NCBI RefSeq assembly: GCF_001039355.2
Contig: NW_019775957.1
Span: 303,200-357,930, forward strand
Origin: Lingula anatina
Lineage: Eukaryota; Brachiopoda; Lingulata; Lingulida; Lingulidae
Length of the DNA: 54,731 nt
Direction: 5' to 3'
Shown: positions 25,119-38,400 of the stretch, piece after piece
Layout: the number at the start of each line of letters is the position of its first letter
Position numbering within the stretch: position 1 is the stretch's first letter
Made by a program: the position numbers and the translations under genes
Notes under the pieces: generated by a model
What the model was told of the DNA's origin: nothing
The model's database searches: none
Seen by the model: only the letters and a program-made list of their open reading frames with translations

Positions 25119-27538
25119 ATGGCAGGGGTTGTTCTCGAAACACTTAGTTGGAAGAAACTCATTGCACTTAGCATTGTATTGTTGATATGTCAGATTGGTT
25201 TCTTCTTGATTGGAGGGAAGATAGGTAAGTGGAAGATTGCTTTGCTTTAATCATTCCTTAGATCTTTTAAAATTGAATTTGTTCGCTGTTTAATTAGACT
25301 CACACATACGTATCGATGCTAAGGGATTGTGTTTCCAGCATAGGTGATTTCTAAAAGTAGGTTCCACAATTCTTACTGAATCGTGTTTTTGCCGATTCAG
25401 GGGTTTCACTTAGCACGAAAATTCATGCGTTAGCACTCCTATTGACGAATCTGATATGTACTGGCTGTGCTGGCTGGCTGGCACAGCCAGTACATATCAG
25501 AATCGTCAATAGGGGTGCTAACGCATGAATTTTCGTGCTAGGGTTTCACTGTGCTTTGCAGTTTGGTCTCGGTTCAGTCCCAGGCCCCACTCTAACCAGT
25601 AGATTAAAAAGCTAGTAGTTGTTAACTGGCATTGGGGCAGTCTTCAAAAATCAAATAGCAGATTGCTGTATTTGACGTAATAAAAAGATGACTTTCAAAT
25701 ACTAGTAATATGTATCGGCCTCCCAGAATTCATCCCTTGTCAGTGTAATTTAAGTAAGATATGAAACTATAATTTTGTTGCAGGCATAAGTATACTAGAA
25801 ATTCAGCATTCGGCTCTTCACATGTAGATGTTTCAGGTTGTAAACTCAGACCTCACAAATAATTTAAAGTGGGCATTTATTTCAGTTTTAATAGCTTGAT
25901 TGTTCTGTGCTGAAGATAATTTATGCTTATAGCCATTGGCACATATTTTCTGATAAATTGAAAAAGATTTAATTGACTTTTTTCTTTTGAGAATGATAAT
26001 TATCATGTGGAATGATCTCTTATTAGACTGCAAATAAGAAATTAAAGTGTTTCTCAAGTTATGATAAAAGTAAGTTATTTTCACTAATCAGTTGTAGATG
26101 TACAGTGTATGTACAGCTTTTACTGATTGGAATATTATTTTATATATGTTTTATCTGTGGTATATAATGTAGAATGAGCAATGACTAAAATAAGGCTGAA
26201 TTCCCAGAGCTTTGAGATCGATCTATCCCCGCGGGGAGTCTCACTAGATTACTGTCAGATAATCCGGCTTAAATGTCCATCCCGCCTACTACAAGCTGTA
26301 AGGGGGTAATTAACTTTTGTGTCCGCTCGGCTGACGGCTATTTAGCGTGAACCCCCAGGGAGTTAGGTCGATCTAAAGTAGATCGATCTAATCTCTGGAA
26401 ATGGGGTCTAAGTGATGAGTGTTATGAAATGACCATTTCATTTATAATATTTCCAGATGATGAGCATTACTTTTTCATGTTGCCCATGATTATTCAAACT
26501 AGCAGTTAGGACATCTATTTCAAGTTATAAAAGTATTGCAAAGCCTTGCAATCTTTATGACCTGGTCCAATAGATATGGCCTCATATAAAACAACCAACC
26601 CCACTGTATATTTTCAGAAGGGTTAATTTGCACTATATTGAGCATCCTTTGATCTAGTCACCTGAACCTGCTCTAAATAATAGCATTCAATATTGTCCCC
26701 ATTTAATGTTGCCTCCAGGTTTATCAAACACTCATAGATGTGAAGCCCTTTCTTATCCAAGATCTTTTGTTGTTAGGGAAGGTAATTTTAGAGTTAGCAT
26801 CAAGGTTATTGAGGCTCTTAAGCTGTCTGAGAGAGTTTTGAGGTGAAAGGAACCCCCAAAGTATATGACTGTACTGGTTCACTTTCAGTAAAAATTAGTT
26901 AAATTCAACTTGACAAATCTGCTGTTTTGGTGAAATGAATCATTATGTTCATTTTGTTTTATTTACTTGACTTAATGTAATATACATTATACAATTACTG
27001 GTTTGTTTGAATAATAGAATGTAAGTTATGGTGAATGTACTGATTCTTCTTAAGTGGTTGTTAACTAAGTCATTTTTTAAATTTATGTTGAATAAAAATG
27101 TGTCTACTTCTATGGGCAAATCATCTGCTGAATAAAACTGCACCATATAAATCATGATGTTGTACCTTAGTTATTTTTTTATCCTGAAGTCATTGATGGA
27201 AATGTTGCCAATTTCTGATGTCAATTTGGCATAAGCATGCAATCTACATAGGTGGCTGAAGCAGGAATAGATCTTTTTGAAAATATCAGTGACATCAATA
27301 CTGGTAGCACACAGGCTTTTTGTCTTATTGCAACATATTGTATGATTAAATAATGTATAGTTTTACATGGCAATGAGGTAAAGAACTGTTTGGTATACAG
27401 TGTAAGTGAAAAAAAAAGATCATGATGAATTGATTGGGTGCCTGCCAATAAAGAAACTGCTTTTGGGGAATATATGGTGAGTGGATTTTGAATGTAATAT
27501 GTTTGACATTGAGCATCCAAAAATGTCTGACATTTTCA

Positions 27539-27570
<32 letters not shown>

Positions 27571-30568
27571 ACTATTGATTTTACCATCATTTCCTGATAA
27601 ATTCATTTTTTCTCCATTTAGCACCGTCACCCCATCATGTGCAGCAGTTACTTGCCACCAAGTGTATAGATGAGCACAAACATGGCGGCCATAACCACAA
27701 ACACAAGTTATTTTGGCCTCGGGGAGCGGGAAGCTGCACTTCAGTCAGCACCTTTGAAGACCAAAAGATTGAAGAAGATGAGATTGGGGCCAACCAGATT
27801 GTGTTTGCTTTTCAATTTCCAATCCCAAGAGAAGGAAAAGAATTAAAAATGAATAAATGGTTTCAATATATGATTGCTGTGTTGGGCTTTGAGATCAAAT
27901 ACAAAGAGAACAATCCCATGGGTTAGTATTTATTATATTATTTTTTGCCATGGTAACTTGTAAAAAACTGTTCTTGAAGTAGTCCCTTTGTAAAGTGATG
28001 GATGTGTAAAATGAATTTCAAATTATTTTTCTTAATATTGCCAGAACAGCTTTTTCTTATATTAAGCTTTTACTTACTAATTTTTTTCAGTGGAAAATGC
28101 TGTGATAGATATGGATTCCAGAATAGCAGCCAGAAGTGGAAATAGTGATTGGATTGAAATAGCCAGATCCAATGAGCAGAGAAAACTTGATTGCCACCTT
28201 GGTGAGGTAGGTACTGCCTATACACAGGTAATGTAACATAACTTCCTTATCAATTTAGCAATTTTAAAAGTATTTAGAATAGAGAAATTTGAATTTTAAT
28301 CCTCAACAATTGATGTAAACATTCACTGTGTGATTTTTTATAAAATAATTTGACGTGTGTGTGTGTGTGTGTGTCGTAAGCAAGATTGCAATCAAGTCAG
28401 ATTTTAAATCGACCTAGAACAAATTAAAGTTCATTCAGATTTTAATTTGACCAAGGCTGATATTACATCGACCCATATTACAGTTTCAATATGGCTGAGG
28501 CCAAATTAAAATCTGGCTAGGCAAGATTAAAATCTACATATGCATAATTTATTTTTAGATGAAGAATAGCAGGTTTGCTTATTTCTGTCATTTTTTGCCT
28601 TATTGATTTTCTCAAATTTTCTTTTCTTTTTTTCAGAAGAAAGAAAATGATTACTATGACTGCAATATGACTGCCTTCTTTGAGCTGGGCAGTGTATATT
28701 ATGAAGACTATTTGGTGAACATCCGCATACCAGTTCATAACAATTCTGCAAAGAACTGGGGCATTGGAAAGGTGGAAGATATTTGGATGCATGTAAGATC
28801 AATTTGTAAACATATATTAGCATTTTTTGTTATTATTATTATTGTTAGAAATGTTAACTTCATATAAATAAAAATTCCAACAGTCTGAAATAAACCGACA
28901 TTCTAACAGATCTTAGTTTGTAACAATATAATTAGAGTAGGTCATTTATTTATTTACACACACTTTCAATGCTGTTTTTGAAAGTTGTGATCATTTTGTT
29001 TACATTGAGAGATTGAAGAGCCCAGCAATGCTGGGTTGGGAAGTTTCATCATAATAACTAAACACGATATAATTCAAATAAAGGTATTTCCAGTGATCAG
29101 GCTTATGGTATATGTATAAAACATCTAATGGCCTGTGATATGTTTTCTGTTAGGTAATTCACCAAACAGGAGGTTTCACTCAAGTCTGGTTTATCATGAA
29201 GACCTGTGTGTTCCCAGTTGTGTTGGGTATAATGATCTGGTACTGGAGACGGATTCAGCAATTGCCTAGGCTACCAAACCTTTTGGAAAAGTAAGTTCAA
29301 AAGTGTTATGTTATGTTGCACTTTATAATTATTTCATGTGTCATACTGATAATGAATTTAAAGGGTACCCCTTTTATATGTTGTAATTTGAATTCCTTTA
29401 CTTGTTATAGATATTATATTACTTTGCCCAAAAATTGCACTTGCCATTAGTGTAGTGTATTTATTTTGGTTTATATTATTTTATTGTGTGAATTTTCTTT
29501 TGCTGCATATGCTTTTGTAAAGTTGATTTTGGTAATCACTAAACTTGCTCTGTTCCAGGATACTCTTTACACTGGGTCTTGCTCTCACTTTCTTGAACCG
29601 TAAGTGTCGCCTTTTTGTGGACATGCACTGCATCCTTTGTAATGGAATTGTTTATTATCATTCTTTAACTTAAGTATGTATTCTTATTATGCCATTTTAA
29701 TGTTGTTTTTGAAAGTTTTGTTCCTTTGACATTAAGAGATCTGATTACAGTCCACAACTTCATGTAAGCATGATAGTCACTAAAATGTTTCGATGCTCCT
29801 AAATAGAAAAAGGACAACTTTTAAGTTTAGACAATATTATGCAGTGCATAATTGTGCAGTTTTGTAGCCTGAATGCCTTGTAATATATTTGATCTATTAC
29901 TTTCAGTTCCTATTGAGTGGTTGACCTTGGCATTCAACATCCCCTTTATGTCTTTGCTGTCAGACATCAGACAGGGTATCTTCTACTCTGTTCTTATGGC
30001 ATTCTGGATCATCTTCCTTGGAGAACACATGCTGGTAAGACCTCTCCTCACATCACCTGCATGCAGAACTATACTTCCATTTACTTAATAACAATGTTTA
30101 TATCGATACCATTGGCATAATTTTTTAAATTATTTTTCTGTGTTTTTGTGTTGCAGCGATCTCTATATTTAAACATTAAACCTTTTCTTTTTAATATTTT
30201 CAATTTTTTCTTCAAAATATGCTAGAGGAAAGTATGGGTATGTGTTCAGAATTATGTCTGGTGAAAGCAATTTCCTTACGTCTGTTATCAACAAACTCAC
30301 ACAATTTTGCTATTGATTTCTGTCCTAATGTCAAATAGTTCTCTTGATCTCAACTTTTTAAAAATCTTGACATTGGTAAAATATGTTCAAATCTTTCTCT
30401 GTAATAAATAGAGAGTGCTGTTGAGGTTTGTGGTTCTCTAACTAAGAAGAAATATTTCTATATTACCTAGGATGACTATGAGAGGAACCGGCTGGTGATG
30501 TACTGGAAGCACTTGAGTGCTGTTATCCTTGGATGTATTTGCCTTTTCATCTTTGAACTGTGTGAAAA
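25119..30568 (+). CDS. WLS: Wntless (WLS) exons 1-8, first haplotype piece
   Basis: Wntless/Evi/GPR177 is the multipass cargo receptor that carries lipidated Wnt from ER/Golgi to the cell surface. Exons: 25119-25224, 27622-27921, 28091-28206, 28637-28792, 29154-29290, 29559-29599, 29907-30034, 30471-30568. Exon 1 encodes the cytosolic start and first membrane helix (about residues 13-33). Exons 2-4 encode the luminal Wnt-binding domain with TKCIDEHKH and EANDIVF-like [16 protein letters not shown]. Exons 5-8 begin the membrane bundle, including the highly conserved [20 protein letters not shown] and [10 protein letters not shown], then [11 protein letters not shown]. This piece stops in intron 8 at the N at 30789, inside a hAT-like element. 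The remaining exons of the same haplotype resume after 39124. The start follows the family and lies just downstream of the shared promoter. Confidence 0.95.
25411..25540. mobile_element. 130-bp foldback MITE with 10-bp target duplication, polymorphic
   Basis: Almost the whole element is two arms of about 58 bp, starting TAGCACGAAAATTCATGCGT. They are inverted around a short TGGCTGGC loop, with two or three mismatches. It is flanked by direct repeats gggtttcact at 25401-25410 and 25541-25550. The other haplotype has one copy of that 10-mer and no insert (near 32,721). The 9-10 bp duplication and long arms fit Mutator-type foldback elements. Located in WLS intron 1. Confidence 0.88.
26195..26408. 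mobile_element. 214-bp inverted-repeat element, family member 1, polymorphic
   Basis: It shares its full length with 45114-45328: the same GATCGATCT ends, the same internal blocks (CCGGCTTAAATG, CCCGCCTACTA, GCTCGGCTGAC, CCCCCAGGGAGTTAGGTCG). The outer ends are imperfect inverted repeats (GGCTGAATTCCCAGAG against GACCCCATTTCCAGAG). It is flanked by TAAG (26191-26194 and 26409-26412), and the other haplotype has a single TAAG with no insert near 33,374. A TAA/TTA-like 3-bp duplication would suit PIF/Harbinger, but the class is uncertain. Confidence 0.82.
27538..27566. repeat. Poly-T tract
   Basis: A run of about 28 T in WLS intron 1 just before exon 2. The alternative haplotype has only about 8 T here (34,503-34,512). 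Confidence 0.9.
28436..28515. repeat. Imperfect inverted repeat in WLS intron 3
   Basis: CAGATTTTAATTTGACC at the left pairs with GGCCAAATTAAAATCTG at the right with one mismatch, about 46 bp apart. A related CAGATTTTAAATCGACC lies just upstream. Present in both haplotypes; possibly an old MITE. Confidence 0.55.
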
Positions 30569-30679
30569 GTAAGTGAATATCTTCAGAAATGTTTTCATAT
30601 ATGATAAGACTGCTGAGGACAAAATATTGAGAACAACTGCCATCAAGAAAATTTTTACTTGTTCTAGAAGAGTAGTAGC

Positions 30680-30788
30680 CAGTGTATGAAATGGCCGCCT
30701 GCCCGCCAGCCCGAGGCTGGTAACTTTCAGGCCGGGCGGGTAAGATTTGCAGATTACCCGCCCGACGGGCTGGCTCCTTTTACAGCCT
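30680..30788. mobile_element. hAT-like MITE, left half (cut by contig end)
   Basis: It begins CAGTGTATGAAAT immediately after the 8-bp GTAGTAGC (30672-30679), in WLS intron 8. It then runs into GC-rich inverted and repeated CCGCCC/GGGCGG sequence until the N at 30789. The matching right end is at 39124-39205. The 8-bp target duplication and CAG-type termini fit the hAT superfamily. Confidence 0.85.
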
Positions 30789-30789
30789 N
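30789..30789. other. Single-N contig join
   Basis: Separates the half-transposon in WLS intron 8 from sequence that restarts in SYCE2 intron 2 (matching about 23,469 onward). Confidence 0.92.
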
Positions 30790-31136
30790 AAAAAAAATTG
30801 AGTATGTATTCCTACTAGTATAATTTTGAATAGAAACGGACAAAGCTAATATTAAACATTATTTAGATTTTCTTTTTCAAATCTTTCTCCTTCAGAAGAA
30901 AAAAAATTCCCATACAGTTAAGAGTATTCCAAGAACCTCTACATACCATATACTTAAAGAATATTTTCAACTTATAATTTACTAGTAGACATAACACATT
31001 TATATGAAGCACACAGAATATCTATTTCGGACATAATGTTAGTAAATGCAAAATACTACATACATTAGTCATTCAAACATAACTGAAATAAATAAAGTTC
31101 ATAAAATCTTTTGCTGTCTAGTCAACTAATACTTAC

Positions 31137-32382
31137 CGTTGTGACATTTGAGAGCTTTCTGCAGTATCAGCCTCTCTCGCTAAGATGGACAATGCTCTGT
31201 TCTTTGCAGTGTTCATTCTATTATCATCCTAAAACACACATAGTTTTTTTTAAATCTCCCATTTCTGAATATTCAGACATTACAACTAACCTCCCAGTTG
31301 CAATATTACTGTTGTGTAATAGAGTTACCCTATAGAATTTAAAAAAATATGAGATAGTTATATCATTTATATTGAACCCTGCCTACATCTTGTCTACATA
31401 ATTTATTTAATCTTTTTATCTTTATCTACTTTTTATGTTTGTCTTGTATAACTGCTATTAGATTTACGCACTCTCATTCTTATCATGCCTTCATGGCACC
31501 CCCGGCTGTCACCATGAAAGGCATGATCCGTTAATGATTTCAAAAACCACAAATCGACTTTAGAATACATGCACCACACTAGTCTACCGTGATGAAATTT
31601 AACACCAAAATCAGTTTAGAATCTTTAAACTAATTTAATTAATTTTTTTAGACTTATCCAGAAAGCTGGGCAGTTTCCAAGATCCTCTCGTCGATGCAAG
31701 AGGAAAAGTGTATGTGTGAAAAATTGTAGGCTAACTGTTAAACAACTTCTAAATAAAGAGCATATAATCAAGCATCGTTTAAAGAAGAAATTACGTAATG
31801 ATTTACCCTCTGTAAGTGCACAGTTTCTATTTAGAGTACACAGCGCCTAGTTTCTGACATTCAAAATGTCCGCTTTAAATTTTTACGAAGTTAGGGTAAA
31901 CAGGTTTAAAACACCAGGAAACTTTACATACAATCTATATAAGAAGTAAATATTATGTATTTGCTATCAGTCAGAATCATTGAAATACTCGTCTTAGCAA
32001 GATTCAATGTGCCTTTAGAGAGATGCTACAATTTCAGTTTTACAACTTTCTAAACAACCCCCCATAGCACTTCTGTTTAGACTCGTCCAATTTCGTAAAG
32101 GCATTAGCAAGTAAACATTTGTATGGTGATTGTTTTTGTTCGGTATAGAAGCCATATATTATACATGAAAAGTTTAATATGGCTTCAAGCCTAATTTGAT
32201 GATTTTTCGATAGAATCAAGACCATAAATATATGTTACTTTTCTTAATTATATTATCCATCAACAACATTGCGCTTGCGCTAGGGCATATTTAAGGAAGC
32301 ACTGCCTGTAAGTCATGCAGTTGTGAACAGAGACGGCGTGAGGTGAAACAAAATACAGTGTTAATATCTCAATTTTCTTACC
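31137..32382 (-). pseudogene. SYCE2: SYCE2 exons 1-2, second haplotype copy (partial by assembly)
   Basis: The coding exon at 31228-31137 and the 5' UTR exon ending at 32382 match 23897-23806 and 25062. Exons 3 and 4 are missing only because this contig begins inside intron 2. The last exon base context reads CAACG instead of CAAAG, which changes the split codon from Ser to Arg. It is an allele fragment, not a decayed gene. Confidence 0.8.
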
Positions 32383-32438
32383 AAAGAATCGTCATAACAG
32401 TTTTCTGAGCTATCTCTGGACGGCGAACGACATTGTAG

Positions 32439-35400
32439 ATGGCAGGGGTTGTTCTCGAAACACTTAGTTGGAAGAAACTCATTGCACTTAGCATTGTATT
32501 GTTGATATGTCAGATTGGTTTCTTCTTGATTGGAGGGAAGATAGGTAAGTGGAAGATTGCTTTGCTTTAGTCATTCCTTAGATCTTTTAAAATTGAATTT
32601 GTTCGCTGTTTAATTAGACTCACACATACGTATCGATGCTAAGGGATTATGCTTCCAGCATAGCTGATTTCTAAAAGTAGGTTCCACAATTCTTACTGAA
32701 TCGTGTTTTTGCCGATTCAGGGGTTTCACTGTGCTATGTAGTTTGGTCTCGGTTCAGTCCCAGGTCCCCACTCTAACCAGTAGATTAAAAAGCTAGTAGT
32801 TGTTAACTGGCATTGGGGCAGTCTTCAAAAATCAAATAGCAGATTGCTGTATTTGACGTAATAAAAAAGATGACTTTCAAATACTAGTAATATGTATCGG
32901 CCTCCCAGAATTCATCCCTTGTCAGTGTAATTTAAGTAAGATATGAAACTATAATTTGGTTGCAGGCATAAGTATACTAGAAATTCAGCATTCGGCTCTT
33001 CACATGTAGATGTTTCAGGTTGTAGACTCAGACCTCACAAATAATTTAAAGTGGGCATTTATTTCAGTTTTAATAGCTTGATTGTTCTGTGCTAGAGATA
33101 ATTTATGCTTATAGCCATTGGCACATATTTTCTGATAAATTGAAAAAGATTTAATTGACTTTTTTCTTTTGAGAATGATAATTATCATGTGGAATGATCT
33201 CTTATTAGACTGCAAATAAGAAATTAAAGTGGTTCTCAAGTTATGATAAAACTAAGGTATTTTCACTAATCAGTTGTAGATGTACAGTGTATGTACAGCT
33301 TTTACTGATTGGAATATTATTTTATATATGTTGTATCTGTGGTATATAATGTAGAATGAGCAAGGACTAAAATAAGTGCTGAGTGTTATGAAATGACCAT
33401 TTTATTTATAATATTTCCAGATGATGAGCATTACTTTTTCATGTTGTCCATTATTCAAACTAGCAGTTAGGACATCTATTTCAAGTTATAAAAGTATTGC
33501 AAAGCCTTGCAATCTTTATGACCTGGTCCAATAGATATGGCCTCATATAAAACAACCAACCCCACTGTATATTTTCAGAAGGGTTAATATGCACTATATT
33601 GTGCATCCTTTGATCTAGTCACCTGATCGTGCTCTAAATAATAGCATTCAATATTGTCCCCATTTAATGTTGCCTCCAGGTTTATCAAACACTCATAGAT
33701 ATGAAGCCCTTTCTTATCCAAGATCTTTTGTTGTTAGGGAAGGTAATTTTAGAGTTGGCATCAAGGTGATTGAGGCTCTTAAGCTGTCTGAGAGAGTTTT
33801 GAGGTGAAAGGAAACCCCAAAGTATATGACTGTACTGGTTCACTTTCAGTAAAAATTAGTTAAATTCAACTTGACGAATCTGCTGTTTTGGTGAAATGAA
33901 TCAGTATGTTCATTTTATTTTATTTTATTTACTTGACTTAATGTAATACACGTTATACAATTACTGGTTTGGTTAAATAATAGAATGTAAGTTATGGTGA
34001 ATGTACTGATTCTTCTTAAGTGGTTGTTAACTAACTCATTATTTTAATTTATGTTGAATAAAAATGTGTCTACTTCTATGGGCAAATCTTCTGCTGAATA
34101 AAACTGCACCATATAAATCGTGATGGCGTACCTTAGTTATTTTTTATCCTGAAGTCATTGATGGAAATGTTGCCAATTTCTGATGTCAATTTGGCGTAAG
34201 CATGCAATCTACATAGGTGGCTGAAACAGGAATAGATCTTTTTGAAAATATCATTGACATCAATACTGGTAGCACACAGGCTTTTTGTCTTATTGCAACA
34301 TATTATGTGATTAAATAATGTATAGTTTTACATGGCATTGAGGTACAGAAATGTTCGGTATACAGTGTAAGTGAAAAAAAAAAGATCATGATGAATTGAT
34401 TGGGTGCCTGCCAATAAAGAAACTGCTTTTGGGGAATATATGGTGAGTGGATTAGGAATATAATATGTTTGACATTGAGCATCCAAAAATGTCTGACATT
34501 TTCATTTTTTTTGCTGACTATTGATTTTACCATCATTTCCTGATAAATTAATTTTTTCTCCATTTAGCACCGTCACCCCATCATGTGCAGCAGTTACTTG
34601 CCACCAAGTGTATAGATGAGCACAAACATGGCGGCCATAACCACAAACACAAGTTATTTTGGCCTCGGGGAGCGGGAAGCTGCACTTCAGTCAGCACCTT
34701 TGAAGACCAAAAGATTGAAGAAGATGAGATTGGGGCCAACCAGATTGTGTTTGCTTTTCAATTTCCAATCCCAAGAGAAGGAAAAGAATTAAAAATGAAT
34801 AAATGGTTTCAATATATGATTGCTGTATTGGGCTTTGAGATCAAATACAAAGAAAACAATCCCATGGGTTAGTATTTATTATATTATTTTTTGCCATGGT
34901 AACTTGTAAAAAACTGTTCTTGAAGTAGTCACTTTGTAAAGTGATGGATGTGTAAAATGAATTTCAAATTATTTTTCTTAATATTGCCAGAACAGCTTTT
35001 TCTTATATTAAGCTTTTACTGACTAATTTTTTTCAGTGGAAAATGCTGTGATAGATATGGATTCCAGAATAGCAGCCAGAAGTGGAAATAGTGATTGGAT
35101 TGAAATAGCCAGATCCAATGAGCAGAGAAAACTTGATTGTCACCTTGGTGAGGTAGGTACTGCCTATACACAGGTAATGTAACATAACTTCCTTATCAAT
35201 TTAGCAATTTTAAAAGTATTTAGAATAGAGAAATTTGAATTTTAATCCTCAACAGTTGATGTAAACATTCACTGTGTGATTTTTTATAAAATAATTTGAC
35301 ATGTGTGTGTGTGTGTGTGTCGTAAGCAAGATTGCAATCAAGTCAGATTTTAAATCGACCTAGAACAAAGTAAAGTTCATTCAGATTTTAATTTGACCAA

Positions 35401-38400
35401 GGCTGATATTAAATCGACCCATATTACAGTTTCAATATGGCTGAGGCCAAATTAAAATCTGGCTAGGCAAGATTAAAATCTACATATGCATAATTTATTT
35501 TTAGATGAAGAATAGCAGGTTTGCTTATTTCTGTCATTTTTGCCTTATTGATTTTCTCAAATTTTCTTTTCTTTTTTTCAGAAGAAAGAAAATGATTACT
35601 ATGACTGCAATATGACTGCCTTCTTTGAGCTGGGCAGTGTATATTATGAAGACTATTTGGTGAACATCCGCATACCAGTTCATAACAATTCTGCAAAGAA
35701 CTGGGGCATTGGAAAGGTGGAAGATATTTGGATGCATGTAAGATCAATTTGTAAACATATATTAGCATTTTTTGTTATTATTATTATTGTTAGAAATGTT
35801 AACTTCATATAAATAAAAATTCCAACAGTCTGAAATAAACCGACATTCTAACAGATCCTAGTTTGTAATTAGAGTAGGTCATTTACTTATTTACACACAC
35901 TTTCAATGCTGTTTTTGAAAGTTGTGATCATTTTGTTTACATTGAGAGATTGAAGAGCCCAGCAATGCTGGGTTGGGAAGTTTCATCATAATAACACAGG
36001 GCTTGACATTAAGGGTGGCCCACTGGCCCTGGGCCACTGAAAACCAACCTAGGGCCATTGAATCGCTGGGGTCACTGGCCCAAAGAGCAAGTAAAATGTC
36101 ATGTGTCAAATCATCCTTGCAACATTTACCAATATCTCGGGCCAGTATCGAAAAAAAGTTAGTGTCAAGCCCTGTAACACGATATAATTCAAATAAAGGT
36201 ACTTCCAGTGGTCAGGCTTATGGTATATGTATTAAACATCTAATGGCCTGTGATATATTTTCTGTTAGGTAATTCACCAAACAGGAGGTTTCACTCAAGT
36301 CTGGTTTATCATGAAGACCTGTGTGTTCCCAGTTGTGTTGGGTATAATGATCTGGTACTGGAGACGGATTCAGCAATTGCCTAGGCTACCAAACCTTTTG
36401 GAAAAGTAAGTTCAAAAGTGTTATGTTATGTTGCACTTCATAATTATTTCATGTGTCATACTGATTATGAATTTAAAGGGTACCCCTTTTATATGTTGTA
36501 ATTTGAATTCCTTTACTTGTTATAGATATTATATTACTTTGCCCAAAAATTGCACTTGCCATTAGTGTAGTGTATTTATTTTGGTTTATATTATTTTATT
36601 GTGTGAATTTTCTTTTGCTGCATATGCTTTTGTAAAGTTGTTTTTGGTAATCACTAAACTTGCTCTGTTCCAGGATACTCTTTACACTGGGTCTTGCTCT
36701 CACTTTCTTGAACCGTAAGTGTCGCCTCTTTGTGGACATGCACTGCATCCTTTGTAATGGAATTATTTATTATCATTCTTTAACTTAAGTATGTGTTCTT
36801 ATAATGCCATTTTAATGTTGTTTTTGAAAGTTTTGTTCCTTTTACATTAAGAGATCTGATTACAGTCCACAACTTCGTGTAAGCATGATAGTCACTAAAA
36901 TGTTTCGATGCTCCTAAATAGAAAAAGGACAACTTTTAAGTTTAGACAATATTATGCAGTGCATAATTGTGCAGTTTTGTAGCCTGAATGCCTTGTAATA
37001 TATTTGATCTATTACTTTCAGTCCCTATTGAGTGGTTGACCTTGGCATTCAACATCCCCTTTATGTCTTTGCTGTCAGACATCAGACAGGGTATCTTCTA
37101 CTCTGTTCTTATGGCATTCTGGATCATCTTCCTTGGAGAGCACATGCTGGTAAGACCTCTCCTCACATCACCTGCATGCAGATCTATAATTCCATTTACT
37201 TAATAACAATGTGTATATCGATATCATTGGCATAATTTTTTTAAAGATTTTTCTGATGTGTTGTTGTGTTGCAGCGATCTCTATATTTAAACATTAAACC
37301 TTTTCTTTTTAATATTTTCAATTTTTTCTTCAAAATATGCTAGAGGGAAGTATGGGTATGTGTTCAGAATTATATCTGGTGAAAGCAATTTCCTTACGTC
37401 TGTTATCAACAAACTCTTTCACACAATTTTGCTATTGATTTCTGTCCTAATGTCAAATAGTTTTCTTGATCTCAACCTTTTAAAAAAATCTTGACATTGG
37501 TAAAATATGTTCAAATCTTTCTCTGTAATAAATAGAGGGTGCTGTTGAGGCTTGTGGTTCTCTAAGTAAGAAGAAATATATCTATATTACCTAGGATGAC
37601 TATGAGAGGAACCGGCTGGTGATGTACTGGAAGCACTTGAGTGCTGTCATCCTTGGATGTATTTGCCTTTTCATCTTTGAACTGTGTGAAAAGTAAGTGA
37701 ATATCTTCAGAAATTTTTTCATATATGATAGACTGTTGAGAACAAAATATTGAGAACAACTGCCATCAAGAAAAATTTTACTTGTTCTAGAAGAGTAGTA
37801 GCCCATCTTAATTATGACTGTTTCATGTTTGATTTGGAAATGAAATTTGCAATTATAAATATACATATGATTTATGTTTCAAACACATGATTTGAGGAAA
37901 TGATAAGTGATTCAGAGCTTCTCTGGTTACTCTGCACCCAGTCAGTATTGCCCAAATATTCTTCACATTTTGTCTTCACTCTATTCTAGAGGTGTCCAGC
38001 TGGCCAACCCTTTCTACAGCATCTGGGTGACTGACACGGGAACTAAGTTGGGTGTATCCTTTGTGAAAAAAACATTAAGAAAATAAAGTCAGAAAAAAGA
38101 AATTGCTCTCACAAAATGATGCAGTTTTATGTGTTGATGCTCATTAATATGTTGGTGAAATGATGTTGTGGAGGTATTGTCATATTTATCTATAAAATCT
38201 TCAAAGATCTGTATGGCAGCTGTCATTTGTGCCTTAACTGTATGTTTTAGCTTGCTTTCATTTGCCTTGCTGGAATAGCTGCTTGTGTTTACTTCTTGTT
38301 CATGCTGTACATGCTGGTCATGGTGTTTATTAACATGAGAAGAAAGTCAACATCACTTCTACACTTCAGTAGCAGCAGAAGGAAATATTACCAGGTAAGT

